Of a DNA stretch of 64,000 nucleotides, positions 19,771 through 28,206 are shown one piece after another. The notes below the pieces were generated by a model, which worked only from the letters and a program-made list of their open reading frames with translations, searched no databases and was not told where the DNA came from. Position numbers and translations under genes: made by a program. Numbering within the stretch: the stretch's first letter is position 1; each line of letters starts with the position of its first letter. Origin of the DNA: Cryomorphaceae bacterium BACL29 MAG-121220-bin8 (GTDB lineage Bacteria > Bacteroidota > Bacteroidia > Flavobacteriales > Flavobacteriaceae); assembly GCA_905181705.1 (NCBI GenBank), contig CAJIYP010000003.1, forward strand, positions 62,001-126,000, read 5' to 3'.

Positions 19771-21654
19771 TTATTTTTTTATAATTGGTAAAGTTATTGA
19801 CGAGGGATATTTTTTTGAATGATGAATTTTGTTATTTGCAGTAACGGATTTAATTTCATCATAATTGTTTCCACCTGTGTTTAAATTCCTTGCAAATCTC
19901 GGAAAATTACTACTTGAAATTTCGATTCTAATTTGATGACCTTTTTTAAAAAAATTGCTGGTAGACATTGGAGTTAAATCCACTTTATAAACTTTATCAT
20001 TTTCCATAAAAACTTCTTTATCATATCCTTCTCTGTATCTAACTCTTTGTATAGTCTCGTCAATATTAAATGCTCTTCCGTCTGGGTATACATCAATTAA
20101 TTTTATTGTTAAGTCTGTATCTTTTACATCAGAAGATAAATAAAGACTAGAATTTATAAAGCCAGTAACCTCAATACCATTTTTTAAAGGCATAGTGGAA
20201 TAAACTAGTATGTTTTCGTTCAATTCAACTTCTTGTTGATCAAAAGCTCCTCCTTCAACTGCATTTCCTTGACAACAAACTCCCCCACCATTGGATTTCA
20301 CAGGAGACATAGGGTCATAAGAAAATGAATCTGATTTATTATCAACCTTTCTTCTGATTGAAGTTAATTTTCCATCGCCATTTAAAGTATTTGCATTACC
20401 ATTACTACTTAAATAAAAAGTAGTCATTTCTGTATTTTCTGGGGGCCAAATTTCGGAACTTTGCCATTTATTAGAACCCATTGTGTAATATTGAACTCTT
20501 GGGGTTTTCTCTTTAAAATCATTTTCTTCTCCTTTTAACATTAGATCAAACCAAGAATAAATTTGTTCATCGTAATTGAGTCTAGCGTCTCCAACGCTTC
20601 TTTGACCAACAATTGTATTTTCTGTAGCTCTTTTAAACCCACAATGTAAAGTTGGTGCAATTACTAGGTATTGGTTATCTACTGCCTTAGAATCTTTTCC
20701 ATTATTTCTTAAATGATTAAACAATGCTATATTGGGGCTTGTAGCTACATCATACCATGAAACAAACCAAAAACTAGGAATATTGATTTCCATGTCATCG
20801 TGATAAAGTCCCCCCTTGTACCATGCAGGATCATTAGGTTTTCTTCTAATCATTTTATCAAAAATTTCTTTTTTCCCGTTTACACTTTTTAATAAATCTT
20901 GCAGGGGAAGATGATTAAAAGCCTCTGCCCAATCAACTTTAGGGTTCTTTGGAGCTAAATCATAAAACCTTGAAATTCTAATTAAATCATCCTGGGTTGC
21001 ACCCGATGGAATTCTAGGTTTAAATTTATCATGTTCTACACCATATAACCAAGAAGGAAACAAAAGTTGTTCTACTCCTCCTCTATACCAATTTCCTTGT
21101 TCATAATAGTCACCGATTCTTCCTACACCAGCTCCAAAACCCTGAGGAACCATAGCGGCATGTGATGGATGATCAAGAGCAGCTACAGCCATTTGCCACT
21201 CTGCTGTAGAAGAACATCCAATAGTTCCTATTTTACCATTTGACCAATCTTGATCACTCATCCATGAAAAAGCATCAAAACCATCTGTCAATGGAACTCC
21301 TAAGATATCCCATTCGCCCTCAGAAAAATACCTTCCTCTTTCATTTTGAATTACATAAGCATAACCCCTTTTCACAGCTTGGTAAGCAGATTGATATGCT
21401 CTTGTTTTTTCTTTTCCATCAACCCATGAGTTAAAGTTATAAGGGGTTCTTGAAAAAATAATAGGTACTTTTTCATCTGTTTTTGGACGATAAACATCAG
21501 TTGCTAATCGAATACCATCTCTCATTGGCATCATCACTTTTTGATCTACAAAAGCAATTTCTTTTAGTTTAGAAAGTATATCTTCCTGAGAGTTAACATT
21601 ATAAGATAAAAAAAGTATAAAAATTAAAGTAGAGATATTATAAAGTTTCTTCAT
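19771..21654 (-). CDS. CocE/NonD-family alpha/beta hydrolase (peptidase S15-like)
   Basis: The 627-residue exported hydrolase has a signal peptide (first ~22 residues). The N-terminal [14 protein letters not shown] segment, the nucleophile region [10 protein letters not shown] (Ser148 the probable nucleophile) and a C-terminal X-Pro dipeptidyl-peptidase-like jelly roll ([25 protein letters not shown]) place it in the CocE/NonD group of acyl-ester or amide hydrolases. The substrate cannot be named; cocaine esterase, glutaryl acylase and X-Pro peptidases all share this architecture. It is the first gene of the 15103-21654 minus-strand cluster. Confidence 0.85.
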   Translation of the reverse strand: MKKLYNISTLIFILFLSYNVNSQEDILSKLKEIAFVDQKVMMPMRDGIRLATDVYRPKTDEKVPIIFSRTPYNFNSWVDGKEKTRAYQSAYQAVKRGYAYVIQNERGRYFSEGEWDILGVPLTDGFDAFSWMSDQDWSNGKIGTIGCSSTAEWQMAVAALDHPSHAAMVPQGFGAGVGRIGDYYEQGNWYRGGVEQLLFPSWLYGVEHDKFKPRIPSGATQDDLIRISRFYDLAPKNPKVDWAEAFNHLPLQDLLKSVNGKKEIFDKMIRRKPNDPAWYKGGLYHDDMEINIPSFWFVSWYDVATSPNIALFNHLRNNGKDSKAVDNQYLVIAPTLHCGFKRATENTIVGQRSVGDARLNYDEQIYSWFDLMLKGEENDFKEKTPRVQYYTMGSNKWQSSEIWPPENTEMTTFYLSSNGNANTLNGDGKLTSIRRKVDNKSDSFSYDPMSPVKSNGGGVCCQGNAVEGGAFDQQEVELNENILVYSTMPLKNGIEVTGFINSSLYLSSDVKDTDLTIKLIDVYPDGRAFNIDETIQRVRYREGYDKEVFMENDKVYKVDLTPMSTSNFFKKGHQIRIEISSSNFPRFARNLNTGGNNYDEIKSVTANNKIHHSKKYPSSITLPIIKK

Positions 21655-21693
21655 ATCTTAAATATAACAAATTACTATTATTAAATATAGCAT

Positions 21694-22047
21694 ATGAGCT
21701 CATCATATATTAATTGGCTTGAACTGTTTTCTTCATTTTCATTTATATTTTATGGATTAATGTCCTTCTTTTCTCTAGAGATGAAAAAAGAATTTAAAAG
21801 ATGGAATATTTCTCAATTTAGAGTTATAGTTGGAATAGCTCAATTAATAGGTGGAATTGGAATGATAATAGGATTTTATATTCCAGTGTTTACACTATTA
21901 GCTTCATTTGGATTAAGCATTCTTATGCTTTTAGGTTTTATTTTGAGAGTTATGGTTAAAGATGGGGTTTTAAAATCCTTACCTTCCTTATTTTACTTTT
22001 TAATAAATTCATTTATATTTTTTAATTTTTTGAAAACAATAATTTGA
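21694..22047 (+). CDS. DoxX-like small membrane protein
   Basis: The 117-residue protein has four predicted membrane helices and the loop pattern LIGGIGMIIGFYIP characteristic of DoxX-like proteins. Such proteins are often encoded beside oxidoreductases, but their function is poorly defined. Its stop overlaps the TTG start of the downstream SDR gene (22044), so the pair is translationally coupled. Confidence 0.75.
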   Translation: MSSSYINWLELFSSFSFIFYGLMSFFSLEMKKEFKRWNISQFRVIVGIAQLIGGIGMIIGFYIPVFTLLASFGLSILMLLGFILRVMVKDGVLKSLPSLFYFLINSFIFFNFLKTII

Positions 22048-23429
22048 AAAAAACTGTAGCAATAGCGGGTGCAACTGGATTTATCGGTAAATGGTTCATC
22101 GATAAATACAAAGAAGAATTTAATATAATAGCATTAAGTAGAAATAAACTTAAGAATCCTCAAGAAAATGATATTGAATGGAGACAAGTTGACCTTTATT
22201 CTATTTCTAGTACAACAAAAGCTTTAGAAAATGTTGATGTTGGTATCTACCTGGTACACTCTATGCAACCATCTACTAGAATGAACCAAGGTAGTTTTGA
22301 AGATACAGATATACTACTAGCTGATAACTTTTCAAGAGCTGCCCAGCATTGTGAACTAGAACAAATAATCTATGTAGGAGGGATTCTACCTAAAGACGAT
22401 TTTAAAATATCTAAACACTTAAGATCAAGATATGAAGTTGAAAAAACATTGGGATCTGGATCAACTCCTTTAACATCAATTAGAGCTGGAATTATAATTG
22501 GGCCAAACGGTTCTTCGTTTAGAATAGTTCAAAAACTTGTTAAAAACCTGCCTGTAATGGCTTGTCCTGAATGGACAAAATCACTAAATCAACCAATAGA
22601 TATTTTAGATGCATTAAAAATTATTAACTGGTGTATTGCTAATAAGGAGACTTTTAATAAACCTCTTGAGATTGGAGGAAGTCAAGTTATTAGATATATG
22701 GATCTTTTGAAGATTACTGCGAAAAAGATGAATAAAAAAAGACTCATCTTTTCTTTGACATTCATTACAGTTGGTCTTTCTAAATTATGGGTAAGTGTTA
22801 TTACAGGGACAAGTAAGTCTTTAGTGTCACCACTTATCGAAAGCTTAAAGCATACTATGACTTTAAACGCTGAAAACAGAATTAATTTAGATATTGATTA
22901 TATATCAGTTGAGGATAGTGTTGAGAAGGCATTAAATACAAAAGAAAAAATTCCTGAAAACCCTGAATTTATCAAAATAAGTTCTGAGAAAAATACAGTT
23001 AGAAGTGTTCAAAGAATTGCAAACCCCAGTAAAAGAACAGCTAAGTTTGTAGCAAGAATTTATCCAATTTGGTTAACTAAAACATTTGCAAGTTTAGTTA
23101 ACGCTAACTTTGATGGAGAATACGTTAAATTTTCTTTTTTCAAAATTATTTTATTAGAATTAAAAGTAATTAAATCAAGAAGTGATGATAAAAGGCAACT
23201 CTTTTTTATATCTGGTGGAGTTTTAGTTAAAAGAAATGATTTAGGATGGTTAGAATTTAGATCAGTCTTAAATGACGAATATTTAATTGCTGCTATTCAT
23301 GAGTATGTACCTAAACTACCCTGGATAGTATATAAATTTACTCAGGCAAAAGTTCATCTTATTGTAATGAAACAATTTGAAAAGTTTTTATTTAAAATTC
23401 CAAATCAGTATTCCAAAAAAAATAATTGA
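22044..23429 (+). CDS. NAD(P)H-binding SDR protein with C-terminal DUF2867 domain
   Basis: The 461-residue protein has an atypical SDR N-terminal half with GATGFIGKW (8-16), IIYVGGILP and the divergent 'RSRYEVEK' in place of a classical YxxxK. A C-terminal half of ~150 residues matches the DUF2867 layout seen in YbjT-like proteins (YVKFSFFKIILLE.., RQLFFISGGVL.., LEFRSVL). It probably starts at TTG 22044, overlapping the DoxX-like gene. An electron-transfer or quinone-reductase role is possible but not shown. Confidence 0.78.
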   Translation: MKKTVAIAGATGFIGKWFIDKYKEEFNIIALSRNKLKNPQENDIEWRQVDLYSISSTTKALENVDVGIYLVHSMQPSTRMNQGSFEDTDILLADNFSRAAQHCELEQIIYVGGILPKDDFKISKHLRSRYEVEKTLGSGSTPLTSIRAGIIIGPNGSSFRIVQKLVKNLPVMACPEWTKSLNQPIDILDALKIINWCIANKETFNKPLEIGGSQVIRYMDLLKITAKKMNKKRLIFSLTFITVGLSKLWVSVITGTSKSLVSPLIESLKHTMTLNAENRINLDIDYISVEDSVEKALNTKEKIPENPEFIKISSEKNTVRSVQRIANPSKRTAKFVARIYPIWLTKTFASLVNANFDGEYVKFSFFKIILLELKVIKSRSDDKRQLFFISGGVLVKRNDLGWLEFRSVLNDEYLIAAIHEYVPKLPWIVYKFTQAKVHLIVMKQFEKFLFKIPNQYSKKNN

Positions 23430-23503
23430 TTACTAAAATATATCTGATGTAATTAATATGAATAATAATATTTATAAAATATAGCTGATTAAACATTATT
23501 TTT

Positions 23504-23511
23504 TACATTTG
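23504..23511 (+). promoter_or_regulatory. Probable -7 element of the tRNA-Arg promoter
   Basis: TACATTTG matches the Bacteroidota sigma-A consensus TAnnTTTG and lies 16 bases before the mature tRNA-Arg 5' end. The -33 element is not clear. Confidence 0.55.
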
Positions 23512-23526
23512 CATTCGTTAAAAAAA

Positions 23527-23600
23527 GGTCGCGTAGCTCAGCTGGATAGAGCATCTGCCTTCTAAGCAGACGGTCACACGTTCGAATCGTGTCGCGATCA
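23527..23600 (+). tRNA. tRNA-Arg (anticodon TCT)
   Basis: All four arms can be drawn: acceptor GGTCGCG/CGCGATC with discriminator A, anticodon stem TCTGC/GCAGA around the loop CTTCTAA (anticodon TCT, reads AGA), and T-arm ACACG-TTCGAAT-CGTGT. It is 74 bases long and CCA is not encoded. It marks the left border of a 2.1 kb island whose right border is a displaced tRNA-Arg 3' half. Confidence 0.95.
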
Positions 23601-23611
23601 CCAGAGTAAAT

Positions 23612-23636
23612 AGGGGGTTTTTAACCCCTTTTTCTT
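23612..23636 (+). terminator. Terminator after tRNA-Arg
   Basis: GGGGTT/AACCCC hairpin with a short T loop followed by a T-run, 12 bases after the tRNA. Confidence 0.75.
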
Positions 23637-23739
23637 TTTACCATTTGCACAAAATTCGCACAATAAACATTGAGATAGAGGGCTTTTAGAATAGAATATG
23701 AAAAAAGTAATTCTACTATTACTGCAATTATACTATTTC

Positions 23740-24003
23740 TTATTGCACCTTACAATCTCCGCCAAAAGCGTTAAGTATTGTGGCATAAGAATCTAATATT
23801 TCTCTCGTAATAGTAACTGTTTCTCCAGTATCTGGATCTTCACCAACTTCTCCAACACAAAGATTTTTTATGTCTTCAGACGTAATATCAATGAGATCAT
23901 TTCCATCAAGTGAATTACAAACCAAGCATTCTTTTGCTTGATCATCATCAGAAGAACAAGACAATAAAAGAACAGACAATAATAATAGACTTAAATATTT
24001 CAT
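23740..24003 (-). CDS. Small cysteine-containing lipoprotein of unknown function
   Basis: The 87-residue protein has a clear lipoprotein signal (LLLSVLLLSCSSDDD, lipidated Cys at 16). The mature part is short and acidic with four further cysteines (ECLVC, LC, DC), a pattern common in small flavobacterial lipoproteins without assigned function. It lies inside the tRNA-Arg island, and its base composition resembles the host rather than the GC-rich neighbour. Confidence 0.7.
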   Translation of the reverse strand: MKYLSLLLLSVLLLSCSSDDDQAKECLVCNSLDGNDLIDITSEDIKNLCVGEVGEDPDTGETVTITREILDSYATILNAFGGDCKVQ

Positions 24004-24140
24004 AATTATATTATTAGTTTATAAGTAAGTCACAAAAATAATAAACATTCACGTAGAAAGGTTAGTTTTTAACAATTATCTGGCAACCGTAATTTTTTCA
24101 TTTATTAATCTTTCCCACTTTCCTACCAGTTCTAACCTTG

Positions 24141-25439
24141 TTAATTCAACTTGATTAAACAAGTATCACTATCCCTGGTCAGTATAAAAGAAGTCTGCGT
24201 CAATTTCCCTTTGAGGGAAACGATGATGTCATATTCACCAAAAAATGCAGAGGTGGTAAAACTGCCATTTTTGTCTGTCTTTCCATGTTCTTTGGTCCAC
24301 CATTCATTGAATACCAATTCACGATAGACTGTGCCGTTTGGTTTTTCAGACCAATCTTCTCTGAACAATGCGGTAGGCGGACGGAAAATGTTACCTTCCC
24401 AGAATCCCCAAAACTGGATTCCAACAACAGATGGATGGCTGAAACAAAGAGTCATGAAGTTTCGTGTAAATTCTCCTTGTTTGTCTTCATCACTTCCATC
24501 GGCAGTAAATTCGGTGATTCGAATGGGAAGTCCCCGTGAGGCGATTTTATCGAGTTTTCCTTCAACTGTCTGAATGTCCGGATAACCTCGGAAATGGCTT
24601 TGCAGTCCAATTCCATCAAGTAAGCCAGATGCATTTACATGATCTATCCATTTAAAATATTTCTGAATTTGGGTTGAGTCATTTTCCGGGGAGGAAAGGA
24701 TTCCTGATTCGTTAAGATATAGATTTCCCTCAGGCAGATTTTTTCGTGTTTGTTCAAACCAAGCAATGGATTCCTCAATACCGAAAACCTGATTCCCCTG
24801 TGCCTGACCTGCTCCTTCGGCCTCACGACCAGGGCGAATTCTACCTACCGGATGATTCACTACGTCCCATTCATCGATGGCAAACTTTGTTTGAGTTGCT
24901 TTGTCATCAATTGCGCCCATGACCGCTCTCACCAGGGCACCTTTTCCTTCTTCATCATGAATTTTGATAAAGGCTTTGGAGGAGTTACGCAGGCCATTAC
25001 CTGTCATGAGATGTCCCCTGATCTTGATCCTGTTTGAATGAGTCCAATTAAGAGCCTTTATCGTAGCGTCTGGAGCCATATTTTCACCAAAATCGCCACT
25101 CCATGCTTTTACCTTTAAAGCGTTTTCGAAGGTGCCAGAATTAAAAAGTTCGAGTATTTTTTGATTATAAGCTTCCTGTTGCGGATCATTGATATAGGCA
25201 ACTTTGAAGGCGGAACCAAACTCGAATGCGTGACGTGTCATCAATACCTGGATATCTGCATTTTTAACAGGCTGCCCTTTGCTATCCACGACCTTCACTT
25301 GTAAAGGTGCTTTACGTACCTCTTCAATTCTTTTGTTGGCAGAAGTTAGCCACTCCGAGTAAGTTTGAGATTGGCCGGGAGTAGATAATCCCAGCATAAG
25401 TATGGAAATAAAACAGAAGATGGATTTAGTATTTTTCAT
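24141..25439 (-). CDS. GH10-like endo-1,4-beta-xylanase family protein, GC-rich (acquired)
   Basis: The 432-residue exported protein has a signal peptide (~1-24), a small Ig/carboxypeptidase-regulatory-like segment (VKVVDSKGQPVKNADIQV, ~48-65), and then a GH10 barrel. Visible marks are FGSAF (~74-78), ENALK (105-109), WDVVNHP (191-197), GIGLQSHF (277-283), the nucleophile segment ITEF (Glu310) and GIQFWGFWE. At the usual acid/base position (W-D-V-x-N-E) this protein has His196. Sampled lines are about 40-58% GC against about 30% in neighbours, so it is clearly transferred DNA. It lies in an island bounded by tRNA-Arg and a displaced tRNA tail. The role is xylan or other beta-glycan cleavage, or a binding protein if the His change abolishes catalysis. 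Confidence 0.85.
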   Translation of the reverse strand: MKNTKSIFCFISILMLGLSTPGQSQTYSEWLTSANKRIEEVRKAPLQVKVVDSKGQPVKNADIQVLMTRHAFEFGSAFKVAYINDPQQEAYNQKILELFNSGTFENALKVKAWSGDFGENMAPDATIKALNWTHSNRIKIRGHLMTGNGLRNSSKAFIKIHDEEGKGALVRAVMGAIDDKATQTKFAIDEWDVVNHPVGRIRPGREAEGAGQAQGNQVFGIEESIAWFEQTRKNLPEGNLYLNESGILSSPENDSTQIQKYFKWIDHVNASGLLDGIGLQSHFRGYPDIQTVEGKLDKIASRGLPIRITEFTADGSDEDKQGEFTRNFMTLCFSHPSVVGIQFWGFWEGNIFRPPTALFREDWSEKPNGTVYRELVFNEWWTKEHGKTDKNGSFTTSAFFGEYDIIVSLKGKLTQTSFILTRDSDTCLIKLN

Positions 25440-25512
25440 GTGGTGCGTTTTAATATTTGCGTCTCATTTAAAATTATAGATTTAAGACAAAAAGATTTGG
25501 TAAAGGTTTATT

Positions 25513-25632
25513 TTATAAAATTTCAAGAATGTTTTGAGGTGGATTTGCACCACCTTTTGAATGGGGAATAATGTGGTCAAATTCTAAATTTTCATTGCTT
25601 CCACATTCCACACATTTACCCTCGTCTCTTCG
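25513..25632 (-). pseudogene. HNH endonuclease remnant
   Basis: Read on the minus strand this gives [21 protein letters not shown] followed by IPHSKGGAN, the core of an HNH nuclease (first CxxC zinc pair, DH). It is preceded in frame by a stop and ends after PPQNILEIL, so the second CxxC half and the N-terminus are missing. It is a fragment adjoining the right boundary of the tRNA-Arg island. Confidence 0.75.
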
Positions 25633-25671
25633 TCATGATAATTAAAGTTTGTTTTTTGTGCAACCTACCGA

Positions 25672-25713
25672 CTTCTAAGCAGACGGTCAGAGGTTCGAAT
25701 CCTCTCGCGATCA
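25672..25713 (+). repeat. Displaced 3' half of tRNA-Arg (island right boundary)
   Basis: It matches the tRNA-Arg from the anticodon loop to the discriminator base: 18 identical bases, then T-arm AGAGG-TTCGAAT-CCTCT, then CGCGATCA. The T-stem differs from that of the intact gene but is itself fully paired. The 5' half (acceptor 5' strand, D-arm) is absent, so it is not a functional tRNA. Confidence 0.85.
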
Positions 25714-25717
25714 CACT

Positions 25718-25747
25718 AAACCTTATCTTAAATAATAGGGTTTTTTT
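25718..25747 (+). terminator. Terminator following the displaced tRNA-Arg tail
   Basis: AAACCTTAT/ATAGGGTTT hairpin (one G-T pair) followed by a T-run. It is probably the original terminator of the tRNA gene before island insertion. Confidence 0.7.
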
Positions 25748-25789
25748 ATTAATTATTAAATAACATAAATAACTTTCTATATTTAGGTT

Positions 25790-27809
25790 ATGAAAAAAGA
25801 ATATTTAATTACTTTATTTAGGGGCTCAGTTTTTGGTTACTTAACATTTTTATTCATTTTTTTTAATTCCTGTTCATCTAATGTTGAGCAGAAAGACGAT
25901 TTTAGTTTTTTTTCTGAACAATTCGCAGACATTAAAATCTTGAGATATCAAGTACCTGGATTTAACGAACTAAACCTAAGTCAAAAAAAACTTGTTTATT
26001 ATTTAACTCAAGCTGGTTTAGAGGGAAGGGATATTATGTATGATCAAAACTACAGATATAATGTTTCTATAAGAACTGCATTAGAAAAAGTATATGAGAA
26101 TTATAAAGGGGATAAATCTTTAGATAATTGGAAATCGTTTGAAACCTATCTAAAGAAAATTTGGTTTTCTAACGGAATACATCATCACTATTCAAATGAT
26201 AAACATGATCCAAGTTTTTCATCTAATTATTTAGAAAAATTACTAAAAGAAACTGACACAAACTTAGAAAAAGGAGCTTTTGATGTTATTTTTAATAACC
26301 AGGATTCTAAAAAAGTAAATTTAGATGCAAGTAAAGGATTAATTAAAGGTTCTGCGGTTAATTTCTATGGACCAGATGTCACAGTTGAAGATGTAGATTA
26401 TTATTACAGTGAAATAAAAAAAGTTCCTAACTCTAAAAAACCTATTTCTTTAGGTTTAAACTCTAAACTTGTAAAAGAAGACGGAAAACTTATAGAGAAA
26501 GTTTGGAAACTCAATGGATTGTACAGTAATGAAATTGAAAAAATCATTTACTGGTTGAATAAGGCTGTAGAATTCGCTGAAAATGATAAACAAAAAAAAG
26601 GATTAGAGCTTTTAATAAAATATTACGAAACTGGTGATTTAAATATTTGGGATGAATATAACGTAGCATGGGTAGAAACTATTGAGGGGGATGTGGACTA
26701 TATAAATGGTTTTATAGAAGTTTATAACGATCCTAAAGGATATAGAGGTTCTTATGAATCTGTAGTTCAAATAAAAGATTTTGAAATGAGCAAAAAAATG
26801 GATGCGGTTTCAAATAACGCACAGTGGTTTGAAGATAATTCACCAATTTTAAAAGAACATAAAAAAGAAACTGTTGTGGGTATTTCTTATAATACTGTAA
26901 ATGTAGCAGGAGAAGCTGGAGATGCTTCCCCTTCAACTCCAATTGGAATAAATCTACCTAATGCAAATTGGATTAGAGCCGAACATGGCTCGAAATCAAT
27001 TTCTCTTGGAAATATTCTTTATGCATACGGTAATGCTGGAAGCAGCGGAAGATTAAACGAATTTGCTTTTTCTGAAAAAGAAATAGAACTTGAAAAAAAA
27101 TATGGAAAAGATGCTGGAAGTTTACACACTGCCCTTCATGAAGTTATAGGACATGCAAGTGGTCAAATTAATAATGGTATAGGTACTCCAAAGGAGACCT
27201 TGAAAAGCTACGCTTCAGCATTGGAAGAAGCCAGAGCTGATTTAGTTGGCCTATATTTTATTTCAGACATTAAACTCGAAGAAATTGGAATTTCACCCTC
27301 ATCTGTCAGATATGGGAAGAGCAAGTTATGATGGATATATTAGAAATGGTTTAATAACTCAACTTATTAGAATTAAACCAGGTAATGATATTGAAGAATC
27401 TCATATGAGAAATCGTCAATTAGTTTCTTCTTGGGCATACGAAATGGGACAAAAAGATAACGTAATTGAAAAAGTAAAAAAAGATAATAAAACATTTTAT
27501 GTGATTAATGATTACAAAAAATTAAGAATTTTATTTGGAGAACTTTTAAAAGAAATTCAAAGAATTAAATCTGAGGGCGATTATGAAGCAGGTAAATACC
27601 TTATTGAAAATTACGGAGTAAAAGTGGATCAAGATTTACATAAAGAGGTTTTAGAGAGAAACAAAAAATTTACTTCTGCACCTTACAGTGGTTTTATAAA
27701 TCCTGAACTTGTTTTGGTAAAAAATGATGATGGAGAAATTACTGACGTTAAAGTAACTCAGCCAGAAAGTTTTTCTTCCCAGATGTTATATTACTCAAAG
27801 ACTTATTAG
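25790..27809 (+). pseudogene. Dipeptidyl peptidase III-like (M49) metallopeptidase, frame broken near 27308
   Basis: The first frame (from 25790) encodes a lipoprotein-type signal (FFNSCSS, Cys ~29) and the M49 zinc motif HEVIGH (450-455) with the second motif EEARAD (479-484). It then ends prematurely at 27331. The protein continues in the next frame with DMGRASYDGYIRNGLITQL and typical M49 C-terminal sequence to 27809. Removing one A near 27308 joins the two into about 673 residues, the family's normal length. The intact form would release dipeptides from peptides and act as a lipoprotein. It may be a true pseudogene or a single-base sequence error. Confidence 0.85.
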
Positions 27810-28128
27810 GTTGATTGGTTCATGAAATTTGAAATCAATTTATGGAAATGATGAACACCCTGCTATCTTGTGGGTAAGAATCTTCCTGGTTTATAAAAAG
27901 ATAATCTTAATCCATTGTGAACATTTTCTACGACAAACTCATCTTCTTCCTCAACTTTTTGGAGTTGATTTCCTACCCCACTATTTAATTTAGTTTCATC
28001 TTATACGTATGATCTAAAAGAAACTCTTGTCAAAGAACTTGAAATTGGTTTTACAATATTTAAATATAATCCCCAAGGATAAAAATTAAACATCATGTTG
28101 GGAAAAAACCCTAATAATAATAAGTAAG
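27806..28128 (-). pseudogene. Remnant of Rieske-type aromatic ring-hydroxylating oxygenase alpha subunit (C-terminus)
   Basis: Minus-strand translation gives GFFPNMMFNFYPWGLYLN (about 28105-28052), then VKPISSSLTRVSFRSYV, a stop, DETKLNSGVGNQLQKVE, then GLRLSFYKPGRFLPTR, a stop, and QGVHHFHKLI. This is the characteristic C-terminal catalytic tail of the Rieske aromatic/choline-monooxygenase-like family. Two in-frame stops and the missing N-terminal two thirds (no Rieske CxH/CxxH centre nearby) mark it as decayed. It ends overlapping the stop of the convergent M49 gene by 4 bases. Nothing else is seen between 27810 and 28160. Confidence 0.8.
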
Positions 28129-28159
28129 TATACCCTTTTATTATATTGTGAAAATAAAA

Positions 28160-28182
28160 AAGCCCTTTTAAAAAAAGGGCTT
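28160..28182 (-). terminator. Bidirectional terminator after the 28207-28878 lipoprotein gene
   Basis: AAGCCCTTTT/AAAAGGGCTT hairpin with A-runs on the left and T-rich sequence on the right. On the minus strand it lies 25 bases after the stop of the lipoprotein gene. Confidence 0.75.
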
Positions 28183-28206
28183 GATTTTTATAAATAATGA
28201 TAATTA

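Larger units (their letters stand above)
23601..25713. mobile_element. tRNA-Arg island (cargo-only integrative element or remnant) with GH10-like gene
   Basis: The segment between the intact tRNA-Arg and a displaced tRNA-Arg 3' half (25672-25713) looks like an integrated element. An 18-base core starting at the anticodon loop is identical at both ends (23559-23576 and 25672-25689). Each tail is followed by its own terminator. Contents are a short secreted-protein start (23698), a Cys-rich lipoprotein, a GC-rich GH10-like gene and an HNH remnant. No integrase gene is present. GCACAA occurs twice near the left end (about 23646-23662) and inverted (TTGTGC) near 25656, possibly as recombinase arm sites (inference). 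Confidence 0.75.

Noticed and set aside
24076-24162. Open stretch on the minus strand reading LFNQVELTRLELVGKWERL and on to VAR, just after the GH10-like gene
   Set aside because: Looks protein-like and could be the tail of a lost gene in the island, but it is only 28 codons, has stops immediately upstream, and I cannot name a family.
24285-25037. Several overlapping open frames on both strands across the GH10-like gene
   Set aside because: Higher GC content makes long accidental frames common; the minus-strand GH10 frame explains the region.
26733-26942. Minus-strand open frame inside the M49 peptidase gene
   Set aside because: Shadow frame; the plus-strand peptidase motifs are unambiguous.
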